Origin: Halopiger djelfimassiliensis
GTDB lineage: Archaea; Halobacteriota; Halobacteria; Halobacteriales; Natrialbaceae
Length of the DNA stretch: 64,000 nucleotides
Direction: 5' to 3'
NCBI RefSeq assembly: GCF_000455365.1
Contig: NZ_HG315685.1
Location: 927,827-991,826 of the forward strand
Position 1 is the first letter of the stretch; each line of letters opens with the position of its first letter. A model generated the notes under the pieces. The model did not search any database and had not been told where the DNA came from. It saw nothing but the letters and a program-made list of their open reading frames with translations. This document shows positions 16,799 through 25,166 of the stretch, one piece after another. The position numbers were made by a program, and so were the translations under genes.

Positions 16799-18024
16799 AG
16801 TCGCCCCCTCACCGTCGCGATGATCGTCGATTCGTCCACGTCCGGGTCGTACCGCAGGTAGCCACGTCGGCGACCGACGTCGTACTCGACCGCGGACTCG
16901 GATTCGTCCTCGAGCCCGCGAGCGATGTGTTCGATCGTCGCCGCAAGCGACCCGTCGTCGCGGGTGCCGATCGCAGCCTCACCGTCGCCGACGACGAGCA
17001 CGACCGGTTCCGGCGACAGCGACGCCACGGCCAGACGGGCGACCGCCTCGACGGGTCCGTCATCGATGCCGACGACGAACAGGCCGTCGTACCGACCGGT
17101 CGAAGCGGTCTCGAGCGCGCCGTGGGCCGCCCGGCCGTACTCGCGCCACGCGGCCAGTGCCGGCCGACGGGCGTCGTGGCCCATCGCGAGCGCAGCACCC
17201 GTTCCGGGTTCGACCCTCGCGGCCGCCTCGAGTACGTCGGCGTATCCACCGAGCGTCTCGAAGGGGCCGTCGGGTGTCGCGTACGGTCGCAGCGCGCGCT
17301 GGACCGTCTCCGCGGCGACCGCTTCGGCGTCGTCGGCCCCGACGGCATCGAGGGCGACGACCGACGCGATATCGCGGTGCTCGTCCGCGTCCGCGGCCGT
17401 GTCCGGGTCGGCCGCCCCGTCGAGATCGACGTTGGCGGCCGCGAGCGCGTCGCGAGCGGCGTCGGGGTCACCCGACCACGGCGCTCGGAGCCGGATCGAG
17501 TGAGCGACGCCATCGACCGGATCCGCGGTCGGCACCGCAAGGCCCGGCCGACGCTCGAGCAGCCCGCGTTCCCGAGCGGTCTCGAGCAGCCACTCGCTCT
17601 CGCCGGCACCCGGCTCGACGCCGGCCGCGACGAGTCCGGCAAGCGCGAGTATCGGGTCCGGCCCCGCGTCCGTCTCGAGTTGCCGCGCGAGGTCGACGGC
17701 CGCGAGCGTAGCGGGCCGGTCGGCCGAATCGAGACGGTGAACGTCCGCATCGACGGCCCCGACGACGACCGTCAGATCGTCGTCCTCGCTCGCCTCGGCG
17801 GGCGACCGTGCTCGCTTCGTTCGCCGTGTCACCGTTCGGCCGACGGTCACCTGAAACGGCGTTCCGCGTGCGCGAAGCGCACTGGCGAGGATGCCACTCG
17901 CCGCGAGCGCGTCGCCGTCCGCCCGCGTTACCAGCCGGACGAACGCCGCACGCTCGAGCCGTTCGCGCTGCTCGCGATCGGGTCTTGCGTGCGTCGCATC
18001 CGCGGGACGACCGTCCGTGGACAT
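16795..18024 (-). CDS. RecJ/GAN-like (Cdc45-related) DHH-family protein lacking key catalytic residues
   Basis: A 409-residue RecJ-like protein. The N-terminal strand LVTRADGDALAASGILASALR aligns with the VxHxDxDG motif I of active RecJ/GAN enzymes, but His is replaced by Arg and the final Gly by Ala. No DHH triad is visible; the equivalent position may be GAVDADVHRLD. The C-terminal DHHA1-like part (GLFVVGIDDGPVEAVARLAV, IGTRDDGSLAATIEHIARGL) is recognisable. It may be a structural Cdc45-like partner of GINS/MCM rather than a nuclease; that is inference. The start codon abuts the rps15 stop. Confidence 0.75.
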   Translation of the reverse strand: MSTDGRPADATHARPDREQRERLERAAFVRLVTRADGDALAASGILASALRARGTPFQVTVGRTVTRRTKRARSPAEASEDDDLTVVVGAVDADVHRLDSADRPATLAAVDLARQLETDAGPDPILALAGLVAAGVEPGAGESEWLLETARERGLLERRPGLAVPTADPVDGVAHSIRLRAPWSGDPDAARDALAAANVDLDGAADPDTAADADEHRDIASVVALDAVGADDAEAVAAETVQRALRPYATPDGPFETLGGYADVLEAAARVEPGTGAALAMGHDARRPALAAWREYGRAAHGALETASTGRYDGLFVVGIDDGPVEAVARLAVASLSPEPVVLVVGDGEAAIGTRDDGSLAATIEHIARGLEDESESAVEYDVGRRRGYLRYDPDVDESTIIATVRGRL

Positions 18025-18495
18025 CTAGTTCTCGTCGAGGAGCTCTTTCGCGACGTCGTAGGAGTACGTGAAGTCCGCCTCGAGTTCGTCGCCGCGGTAG
18101 TAGTCGACCAGACGACGCACCTTCGATTCGGTGTTTTGCAGGGCGCGCTTGTTCTGGTAGTCCTGCGGGTTCGCCTGGACGTGCTCGCGAAGCCGCACGG
18201 CTCGTTCCATCAGGTTCCGCAGATCCTCGGGGATCTCGGGTTCGGCATCGTGTTCCTCGAGGATCTCGGTGATCTTCTTGCCCGTCGCCAGCTTGACGTC
18301 GGGTACGGGCGTTCCCGTGACGCCTTCGTCACGCAGCTTGATCCCGATCTGGCTGGGATCGTGGCCCTGCTCTGCCAGTTCGACGACCCGCTGTTCTACC
18401 TCTTCGGGGTCGACGTCGCTCCACTCCGGGGGTTCGTCTGCCGCCGGCTTGTCCGAACCGGACGAGCCACGGCGGCGCGTATGCATTCGTGCCAT
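18025..18495 (-). CDS. rps15: 30S ribosomal protein S15 (uS15)
   Basis: Small-subunit protein of 156 residues, archaeal long form. The N-terminal archaeal extension (RMHTRRRGSSGSDKP, PPEWSDVDPEEVEQRVVEL) precedes the S15 core with LREHVQANPQDYQNKRALQNTESKVRRLVDYY. Start ATG 18495 (MARMHT) matches archaeal S15. First gene of the operon rps15-recJ-like-pcc1-rps3ae, all coupled by overlap or abutment. Confidence 0.95.
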   Translation of the reverse strand: MARMHTRRRGSSGSDKPAADEPPEWSDVDPEEVEQRVVELAEQGHDPSQIGIKLRDEGVTGTPVPDVKLATGKKITEILEEHDAEPEIPEDLRNLMERAVRLREHVQANPQDYQNKRALQNTESKVRRLVDYYRGDELEADFTYSYDVAKELLDEN

Positions 18496-18769
18496 TGTTC
18501 GAGGATAGGAACCGCACTGACCGCTCGATGTGCGACAGTCGGGACGACCGACTGCCGGTGCACTTCCGCAATCCCAAGCCATCCGAAAGCCCGGATGACA
18601 ACGTCGGATTTGCGGCCGTGCGCTTCCCACACTCGCTTCCAGCGGAACGGACTAAAGGGTTTCTAGAACGGCTCGCTGTCAGACTCCTCGAGACATCGCT
18701 TTGCGGCCACGGTGAGAGACCGGGTACCGTGTGAGCGAACGTCAGGGGAGGCTCGAGAATTTCGAGGGG

Positions 18770-18776
18770 TTTATCT
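18770..18776 (+). promoter_or_regulatory. TATA-like element upstream of tRNA-Ala
   Basis: TTTATCT starting 38 bp before the first tRNA base, in GC-rich surroundings; a plausible promoter of the tRNA gene. Confidence 0.4.
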
Positions 18777-18807
18777 ATTCCCGCCGGAAAGGTCGTGTTG
18801 CGAACGA

Positions 18808-18879
18808 GGGCTCGTAGATCAGAGGTAGATCACTCCCTTGGCATGGGAGAGGCCCCGGGTTCAAATCCCGGCGAGTCCA
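18808..18879 (+). tRNA. tRNA-Ala (anticodon GGC)
   Basis: A complete 72-nt cloverleaf. The acceptor stem GGGCTCG pairs with CGAGTCC and includes the G3:U70 identity pair of alanine tRNA. The anticodon arm CTCCC-TTGGCAT-GGGAG gives anticodon GGC, reading GCC/GCU. The T arm has CCGGG-TTCAAAT-CCCGG. The discriminator base is A; a full CCA end is not encoded. No intron. Confidence 0.95.
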
Positions 18880-19063
18880 CTTCTGCTTCACTTCACTCAC
18901 AGGGAGTCGGCGGCGTGCGATTTTGCTGTTATATTAGCTGTCGTTTGTTGAGGAGGATACTTCGAGGAGAGACAGGTACCGACCCCCTCACAATCCCTGG
19001 CTCGAGGTCGGCGCTCGTCGGCCGTTCTGCTTGCGAGCAGTTCCTATCCCGACCAATCGATAG

Positions 19064-19070
19064 TTATAAT
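19064..19070 (+). promoter_or_regulatory. TATA-like element before the GTG start at 19095
   Basis: TTATAAT 25-31 bp upstream of GTG 19095; this spacing is the main reason for choosing that start. Confidence 0.45.
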
Positions 19071-19094
19071 CAAAACAGAGGTAAAGAGACGGAC

Positions 19095-19295
19095 GTGGGG
19101 GATGCAATCGATGCCGTCCGGTACGCAGGCGCGTTCGTCCTGATCGGCGGCGGCATCGCCGGGACCGTCGCCCCCCTCGTGGGAATCGAAACGGTCTCGC
19201 CGGCGTATTTCGCCGTCGCAATTGCAGCGGGGGCAGGAGCGCTTCCCGAATCGACAGCCGTGTGGTGTCGGCTCCGTAAACGGCTTCCAGTATAA
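19095..19295 (+). CDS. Small membrane protein
   Basis: A 66-residue protein with two hydrophobic segments (YAGAFVLIGGGIAGTVAPLV and YFAVAIAAGAGAL) and a basic C-terminus (CRLRKRLPV). I do not recognise the family. The GTG start at 19095 is supported by the TTATAAT element at 25-31 bp upstream; the open frame continues upstream into the tRNA gene, where translation is implausible. Confidence 0.5.
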   Translation: MGDAIDAVRYAGAFVLIGGGIAGTVAPLVGIETVSPAYFAVAIAAGAGALPESTAVWCRLRKRLPV

Positions 19296-19490
19296 CTCGG
19301 CCCCGCTCTCGTAACTGGTTGCTCCTGCTCGGTGACCGCTGCCGACCTCCGAAACGCCGATTCGGGGTGCGTTTCCGCGGACCGTTTCGTCCGGGACGGG
19401 ATCGCGCGCACCGTATTCCGGTATCGAACCCGTGGCTCCTCGAGGAAACCGTCTATTGAAAACCCACTCAACTAACGATCCACGAGGCGC

Positions 19491-20066
19491 CTAGAGCGGT
19501 TCTGCCTCGATCCAGTACTCGTCGCCCTCGAACTCGTATGGGCCTCGAAACTCTAGTTTCCGGCGTTCTCCCTCGTCGATCCAGATTTCTCGACTGTCCC
19601 GAGCGGTTTCGGTTTCCGGATCGATAATTCGAACGTCGATCTCTCCTGCGCCACCGCTGTTTTCGACGATGCCAGTGTACGTGATCGGGAGCGCCTCGAT
19701 ATGGTATTCGAACGAACCGCTGGACGGTTCCTGGTGAAACGTGATCTCTCGACGCTCGTCTTCGTCAAAAAACACTGTTCGGCCGGCTACTTTCGTCGAG
19801 GGACCCGGCGATTCACCAGAGGAGGTGAAATGAAGTGCGACCAGAAGATCCCCCTGTACTCCAGTGTTCTGAATAACACCGTAGAACTCGCGCTCCGTTC
19901 CCGGTCGATCCCGAACATCGACCTCGACTAGCCGTGGTTCGACCCGATCCACGTCGAGTGATGATAGTTCTGGCTCCGACGACGAGAGCGCCGTGCATCC
20001 AGCTAACCCGACCACAGTCGTTAGTGACCCCATCAACGCCGCTCTCCGAGATCGTTCTGCTGTCAC
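19491..20066 (-). CDS. Predicted surface lipoprotein with beta-sandwich domains
   Basis: A 191-residue lipoprotein with leader MTAERSRRAALMGSLTTVVG and lipobox LAGC (Cys24). The mature part has alternating strands (REFYGVIQNTGVQGDLLVALHF, ITYTGIVENSGGAGEIDVRII), with two repeats of a [YT]-G-x-[VI]-x-N-[TS]-G pattern, suggesting two CARDB/Ig-like domains. Function unknown. Third-position GC is lower than in neighbouring housekeeping genes, as in the rest of the 19-21 kb stretch. Confidence 0.65.
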   Translation of the reverse strand: MTAERSRRAALMGSLTTVVGLAGCTALSSSEPELSSLDVDRVEPRLVEVDVRDRPGTEREFYGVIQNTGVQGDLLVALHFTSSGESPGPSTKVAGRTVFFDEDERREITFHQEPSSGSFEYHIEALPITYTGIVENSGGAGEIDVRIIDPETETARDSREIWIDEGERRKLEFRGPYEFEGDEYWIEAEPL

Positions 20067-20288
20067 ACACCGCTTTCTATATGCAACTCATATAAAACAC
20101 TCTAATATTGAGTTCCGGCATCCGTTGAGTTATTCGATCAACAGTTCCGGAAGTAAACCGAAACGAAGCGCTGGTTCAGCACGCGAGCTGCGAAAGTCCT
20201 CTCGAAAGGGGACACGTACCGTGCTCTCGAGAATCTAGCGATCCAGAATCGATCGGGGTCGTCAGTTCAAGCGTTTCGCGGAGAGTGT

Positions 20289-20573
20289 TTACGAGACTAT
20301 CCCGCGTAGTGAGAAGACTACCAGAATCACGAGAATACCGATTGCTATCATACGCAAGGTTCCCGCAAAGTGTCGTCGGTTCGGTGGAAGCATTTCAGCA
20401 ACGGCGGAGAGAGCCATTGACGCCCCTATAACGAGTATAGCGCTGCTCCCACTACCATACAAGAGTTCGAAATAGACGTACATACTGAAGAACGCGAGTG
20501 AACTAAAAACTGAGACTCGGGCTGAATCCCATCCACTTGGCTCGGAAAAGAGCGCTTTTGGCTGAACGTCCAT
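20289..20573 (-). CDS. Small multi-pass membrane protein
   Basis: A 94-residue protein starting at ATG 20573 (MDVQPKALF). It has about three hydrophobic segments (VFSSLAFFSMYVYFELL, AILVIGASMALSAVAEML, MIAIGILVILVVFSLRGI). The family is not recognised. It lies in a gene-poor, relatively AT-rich stretch. The 285 bp between it and the 20859 gene show no supportable gene. Confidence 0.5.
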   Translation of the reverse strand: MDVQPKALFSEPSGWDSARVSVFSSLAFFSMYVYFELLYGSGSSAILVIGASMALSAVAEMLPPNRRHFAGTLRMIAIGILVILVVFSLRGIVS

Positions 20574-20858
20574 TCCAACAACCCCTGTCCGAACCATTCG
20601 GAAGAGGCGATGAAATATCTGTTGTCACACTGTCAGTCGGTTTTGTGGTGACCAACGTGCCCGCTGTACTCGAACGCTCTCGTCTACGGATCGTCGTCGG
20701 TGACGAGGGGTGGCCGCGATCACGAGATCGAAAGCGGTCAGCCGCTCCCCGCTCTGCCTCCGTGACGGCGTACGGAAACAGTCCACGTTCCGTCGTTGGG
20801 GACACCGGTCGACTGGCGTCGGGGGAGGACGTCGACACAGTGTGACCGAACCCCTGGG

Positions 20859-21623
20859 TCAGGAGACGAGATCGAACGCGTCGTTCGCTTCCGCAACTGG
20901 AACCACCCCGTGGATTTCCGTCGAGCCGCCGTCGGTCGACGAGGCGACGACGTAGTAGCTGCCGTCGTCGGTCGTGAGAACGACGTTGCCGTCGCCGCCC
21001 GCAATGAGTGAACCGCCGACGAGATCCTCGAACTCGGCGGTGGTCAGTAAGTCGGATTCGGACAGTTCCGCGGCGTCGTAGAGCGGGGCCGATTCGCCTT
21101 CGAACTGGATAGTGTCGACGGTTTCCCGGGCCAGCCGGTCGGCTCGATCGATCTTGTCCTTCGCGGTGAGCAGCAGGGAATCGAGCGTGCTCTTGGATTT
21201 TCCGAGCATCTTTGCGGCGTCCTCGCGGAGGACTCCCTGTTCGGCGCGAAGGGCGTAGACTTCCGCCTGAGGACGGGTGATCGCGCCGGTGTCCGCTAAC
21301 TGCTCCGCTCGTGCCATCGCTTTCGCGAACGGGCTCAGATCGGCGTCGACTGCCGCAGTTTGGATCTCCCGAACGTACGCGCCGATGGGTTCGTCCGGAC
21401 CCAGTTGTTGCTGGCCGAGCCGGTCGTACTCGTCCACATCCGCGTCCTTGCGGAACAGTTCAATACGGTTTCGGTCGCGGTGATAGTATCTGGCGTGTGC
21501 GCCGGCGGGTCCGGACGCCGACCCGTCTACGATGGCGAGCAGGACCGCGGCTCCGTCCTCGCGGAAGGACGGGTAGTCGGTGATCGTATTGCCGTTCGAA
21601 TCCCTGATTCGGTCGACAGTCAT
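20859..21623 (-). CDS. DNA-binding protein with sigma-70 region-4/Tfx-like HTH
   Basis: A 254-residue soluble protein. The central part (~115-165) carries an HTH of the type ITRPQAEVYALRAEQGVLREDAAKMLGKSKSTLDSLLL, like sigma-70 region 4 or archaeal Tfx regulators. The N-terminal ~100 residues contain strands (AAVLLAIVDGSA, RYYHRDRNRIELFR) that may be a sensor. The C-terminal ~70 residues form a second beta-rich part (NVVLTTDDGSYYVVASS). No membrane segment. Probably a regulator; target unknown. A poly-purine/AT-rich stretch precedes the start. Confidence 0.65.
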   Translation of the reverse strand: MTVDRIRDSNGNTITDYPSFREDGAAVLLAIVDGSASGPAGAHARYYHRDRNRIELFRKDADVDEYDRLGQQQLGPDEPIGAYVREIQTAAVDADLSPFAKAMARAEQLADTGAITRPQAEVYALRAEQGVLREDAAKMLGKSKSTLDSLLLTAKDKIDRADRLARETVDTIQFEGESAPLYDAAELSESDLLTTAEFEDLVGGSLIAGGDGNVVLTTDDGSYYVVASSTDGGSTEIHGVVPVAEANDAFDLVS

Positions 21624-21748
21624 ACAGCAGTGTATGTCTGGTTCACATAAGAATCTTGCTAGGGAAGCATAGCAATATCTGGCTTCTCGAGGCCGAACGA
21701 CCTCGAGTCGGTACTGATGTTGGGCCGGCTTCGGACCGCTCCAGCGTA

Positions 21749-22154
21749 CTACCCGTCCTGCACTTTCGCCCTCGCCGCCCAGAGTTCACACCAGTCGACC
21801 GAGCGGATCTGTCCCGCGACTTCGGTACAGGCTCCGATCGCGTCGCCGTCCCTGTCGTCGATGTAGAAGGTGCAGTTGCCACACTGCTGTCCCTCGACGG
21901 GACCGCAGTGGTAGCCGGCGTCCTCCTTGGAGAGCAAGTTCTCCGGCGCTTTGCGCTCGACGCCGTCGATGCTCGGGGCGTTCGCTTCGATGTCCGGCAC
22001 TGACTCGTCGAGGTCCTCGAAACACCAGTCGGCCGGTCGATCATTGACACCGTTTTCGTCGTCGTCACTCCCGAGACAGCCGGCGAGCGCGACGAGAGAG
22101 CCGCAACCAGTCACGCGAAGCAGTCGACGCCGTGACTCCCGGGGTTCGTCACCC
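21749..22154 (-). CDS. HiPIP-like iron-sulfur lipoprotein (Tat-exported)
   Basis: A 134-residue extracytoplasmic protein. The leader has ESRRRLLRVTG twin-arginine and ALAGC lipobox motifs. The C-terminal part carries the high-potential iron-sulfur pattern C-x2-C ... C ... C: QQCGNCTFYIDD, IGACTEVAGQ and VDWCELWA. One extra Cys precedes them (YHCGP) and one follows the acidic spacer (WCFEDL). It is expected to hold a [4Fe-4S] cluster for electron transfer. ATG 22154 is preferred to the upstream GTG because it sits just before the twin-arginine leader. Confidence 0.75.
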
Positions 22155-22277
22155 ATGGCCCATGATATGGACGTGCGTACCAAAAACCCCCCGTGAGATG
22201 GGGTCGATCGGAGGTATTGGTCACTCTACCGCATGTTTTCGGTTTCAAACGTGAACCGCCGTTGATTGCAAGGCGGC

Positions 22278-22331
22278 TTTTTATTTTTACGGGGCTGTAC
22301 ACCTACCCTGACAGAAGTTACCAATTGGTAA
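22278..22331 (+). promoter_or_regulatory. Promoter and 14-bp palindrome before the Fe-S protein gene
   Basis: TTTTTATTTTTA at 22278-22289 is a strong TATA-like element. TTACCAATTGGTAA at 22318-22331 is a perfect 14-bp palindrome lying 33 bp before ATG 22365 and about 30 bp after the TATA element, so it would overlap the transcription start: a good candidate operator. Confidence 0.5.
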
Positions 22332-22364
22332 TCTTCCAAGAGTGCCACGAGCACGAGGCATACA

Positions 22365-23726
22365 ATGGATTCTAACGAGGATACAACCGACGAGACGTTC
22401 CATCCGCTCGGAGAATCGTGGCAAAACGACCTCGAGGAACTGCTCGAGGAAACCGAGTACGACACCGAGCTCGGGTTTGAGATGGCCAGAGACGCGATGG
22501 CGGTGACGAAAGGGGAACTCACGGAAGCCGAGTTCCACGACCGTTATCACGAGGACATGCTCGAGGAGTTCGGCGAAGACCAGCGGCCGATCGCCGAATC
22601 GACTGCCGACGAAGACGGTGGCCGGTTCGAGAAGACGCTCTCGCAACTTGGCGTCGACGAGAAGTCACGTCGGGAAGTGATGAAGAAAGTGGGCGCGGGG
22701 GCGGGTTTCATCGGTCTCGGGGCGTGGGGAACGGCCGAAACCGGTCCGAGCGATGGGGGATCTCCGTCTGCTGCGGTACAGCACGCGGAAGAGGACGAGG
22801 GGGACGACGGGACCCAGTGGGGCATGGTACTCGACAACGAGCGATGCGATGCCTGCCTCGCGTGTGTCGTCGCCTGCGCCGAAGAACACAACTGGGATCA
22901 GGGGGCGAACTGGATGTACATCCTCGATTACGAGGACAGTACTCCGGGCGGACAAAACCGGCTTATTCGACCCTGTCAACACTGTACCGACGCGCCGTGT
23001 GAGAAAGTCTGTCCGACGACGGCCCGCCACACTCGGGATTCGGATGGCCTCGTATTGACCGATTACGACGTCTGTATCGGCTGTCGGTACTGTCAGGTCG
23101 CCTGTCCGTACGGCGTCAACTACTTTCAGTGGGGCGAACCGGACGTTCCACAGGAGGAACTGGACGAGGACCACGTTTACGACGAACGCGGCCGGCCAGT
23201 CGGTAGCAGGGCCAAACGTGGAACCATGAGCAAGTGTACGTTCTGTGCAACCCGACAGGACGGCACCAAAGGCGAGGAGTTCGTCGGAACGACCGCCTGT
23301 GAAGACGCCTGTCCGCCGGAAGCGATCCAGTTCGGTGATATGAACGATCCCGAGAGCGACCCACAGCAGTATCTGGACGACCCGTCACTGGCCCGTGTAC
23401 AGGCCATGAACCCGGACGACGAGACCGTTCAAGAGGCGATCGACGTCCTCACCGGCGATACGGAACCGGCCGAGACCGAAGACGCCGACGGGATGACCGA
23501 GACCGAAGCCCGGGCGCTCGTCCAAGCGGAGGGCGGGACCGTCGACTCGACGTACAAATTGCTCGAGGATATCGGTACCAATCCGAACATCGTCTATCTC
23601 GGCAACCAACCGGGGCCGAACGCGCATCAGGTCGATGGGCCGATGGACTACGCTGAAGTGGGGCAGACGGACGATCGAAAGGACGTCCTGGACAGACGCA
23701 CGGTCGACATTGAGTCGTTTGAATGA
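22365..23726 (+). CDS. Four-cluster [4Fe-4S] ferredoxin-type subunit (PsrB/DmsB/NrfC family) with N-terminal extension
   Basis: A 453-residue electron-transfer subunit. Residues 1-~95 are an acidic helical extension. A twin-arginine-like stretch SRREVMKK and hydrophobic GAGAGFIGLGAWG follow (~101-122). Four cysteine groups lie at 161-171 (CDACLACVVAC), 204-216 (CQHC...C...CP), 237-247 (CIGCRYCQVAC) and 291-316 (CTFC...C...CP), the DmsB/PsrB arrangement. The C-terminal ~130 residues are family-specific. Such proteins normally work with a molybdopterin subunit and an NrfD-type membrane anchor; neither is adjacent. A palindrome at 22318-22331 suggests regulation. Confidence 0.8.
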   Translation: MDSNEDTTDETFHPLGESWQNDLEELLEETEYDTELGFEMARDAMAVTKGELTEAEFHDRYHEDMLEEFGEDQRPIAESTADEDGGRFEKTLSQLGVDEKSRREVMKKVGAGAGFIGLGAWGTAETGPSDGGSPSAAVQHAEEDEGDDGTQWGMVLDNERCDACLACVVACAEEHNWDQGANWMYILDYEDSTPGGQNRLIRPCQHCTDAPCEKVCPTTARHTRDSDGLVLTDYDVCIGCRYCQVACPYGVNYFQWGEPDVPQEELDEDHVYDERGRPVGSRAKRGTMSKCTFCATRQDGTKGEEFVGTTACEDACPPEAIQFGDMNDPESDPQQYLDDPSLARVQAMNPDDETVQEAIDVLTGDTEPAETEDADGMTETEARALVQAEGGTVDSTYKLLEDIGTNPNIVYLGNQPGPNAHQVDGPMDYAEVGQTDDRKDVLDRRTVDIESFE

Positions 23727-23995
23727 GCTGTAGTCCCGAATAGGTTCGATGAGATACCTAAAGCGATCCTGATCGGTTCTGGCCGCATTTGATATATCAG
23801 AATGTGATTTATCCTTCGCTCTGGAGGGTCCAAAGTAGCCGACCGTCCCCGTAGCGAAAGCGGCCGAGACGCCGCTCACACGTTCTCGAGGAGCGGTATC
23901 CAGTAGGCTGGCGAGTAACTCCACTCCGAACATCCCCAATATTAATTATATCCAACAATAATATTCGTTCGGGGCCACGCTGCAGTAGTACGGCC

Positions 23996-24368
23996 GGGGA
24001 CCGGATACGAGACGAGGACGAAGTTATCGATCGGTGGAACGAGGTGTTCAAGGCGCTTTCGGCGTCAGGGAATCGGCTCGTTGCGGGACGAACCGGCAGG
24101 ACGTCGGGTGGCGCTTCCCGACGCCGCGACCTCGCCACAGCGTTCGATGTCGCTTGCGGACCTCCGACGAGAACTCAAACACCGCCACTTACCCGTGCTG
24201 TCGACGTCCGGATTCGTCGACTGGGCGACGGAACCGTTTTGCGTTCAGCGCGGCGTGCGGTGCGAGGAGACGGCGGTCGTCGTCGACCGACTGCAGGAGA
24301 ACGCGACCCGATTACCCGAGTCGCTCGTCGACGGCTGGCCTCGCTTCGAAATGGATCCGGGAAACTAA
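23996..24368 (+). pseudogene. Frameshifted haloarchaeal winged-helix regulator remnant
   Basis: Two reading frames together look like one small wHTH protein. Frame one (from about 24011) gives DEDEVIDRWNEVFKALSA, a typical start of these proteins. The second frame (from about 24068) gives LRDEPAGRRVALPDAA, LRRELKHRHLPVLSTSGFVDW and VVVDRLQENATRLPESLVDG and ends at 24368. The join near 24060-24075 needs a frame change, and no ATG, GTG or TTG is placed in frame at the 5' end. An AT-rich promoter-like patch lies at 23936-23965. An alternative is a short intact protein of 73 residues from ATG 24147 to 24368. Confidence 0.5.
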
Positions 24369-24538
24369 CCGTCCCGGATTTCATCCGGTGTGGCGCTTCG
24401 ATTCGACATCGGTGCGTTCCGAACGGGTCGACGAACCGTCCCCCCACTCTCGAGGGGCGGCGACTCCGAATTACGGCCACCGGACCCACCTTCAAGCGCC
24501 GTCGCCTCCGACGCGAACACGCTCGTGTCGGGCGGATG

Positions 24539-24940
24539 TTACTCGTTGAGATGGGATCGGTACCCCTTGGGTTCGAACCCGCGTCGGCAGATAACTCGTT
24601 TTCGGCCGACGGTAATCGCGCTGATCTGGTCGTCGTCCTCCATGCGCTCGATGACGGACTCGAGATGGTCTTCCGACCAGCCGGTTTCTTCGCGAACGGT
24701 CGACTCGTCGACACGGCCGCCGCGTTTGACCAGCAGTCTGAGAACCTTGTCCTCGTCGGGGAGCTCGCGTTCGTCGACGCCGTATTCGATCTCTTCGGCG
24801 TAACTCAGCGTTTCGTCTTCGGTGGTTTCCGCCGTCGATTCCGCTGTCGTTGCCGGTGTGGACTCGCCCGACTGTCCCTCCTCCGTCGAGTTGCGCTGCC
24901 AGAGAGATGTGAGGCGAGTCCAGAGTGTACTGAATACCAT
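24539..24940 (-). CDS. Winged-helix (DUF7343/MarR-like) regulator
   Basis: A 133-residue protein. The N-terminus MVFSTLWTRLTSLWQRNS is short and amphipathic, followed by a Thr/Glu/Ala-rich linker. Residues ~65-125 form a winged helix: DKVLRLLVKRGGRVDESTVREETGWSEDHLESVIERMEDDDQI with the wing ITVGRKRVICRRGFEP. Probably a transcription regulator; target unknown. The upstream 225 bp hold no supportable gene, only an AT-rich patch at ~25003-25016. Confidence 0.7.
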   Translation of the reverse strand: MVFSTLWTRLTSLWQRNSTEEGQSGESTPATTAESTAETTEDETLSYAEEIEYGVDERELPDEDKVLRLLVKRGGRVDESTVREETGWSEDHLESVIERMEDDDQISAITVGRKRVICRRGFEPKGYRSHLNE

Positions 24941-25166
24941 GTTCGATCACCCGTCCTGAGAGCAGTGTTGTGTGAACGCAGTTGCCGTGACCTTCTGTAC
25001 GATCATTTATATATGTATGCAACCCCGCGTGACGATGGGAACACGTCCGTACACGACTTCGGTGACGGCTCCGTTGTCGAAGGGCGGTTGCCTTGCGACC
25101 CGCAAGTCGGTTATTCCGTCACGATGGTGACACGGTTTCCCGTTCGACTGCTCGGAGTCGATCACG

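Noticed and set aside
20574..20858. Minus-strand open frame with a methyltransferase-like scrap
   Set aside because: Only short protein-like pieces in different frames; not enough to support a gene or a named pseudogene.
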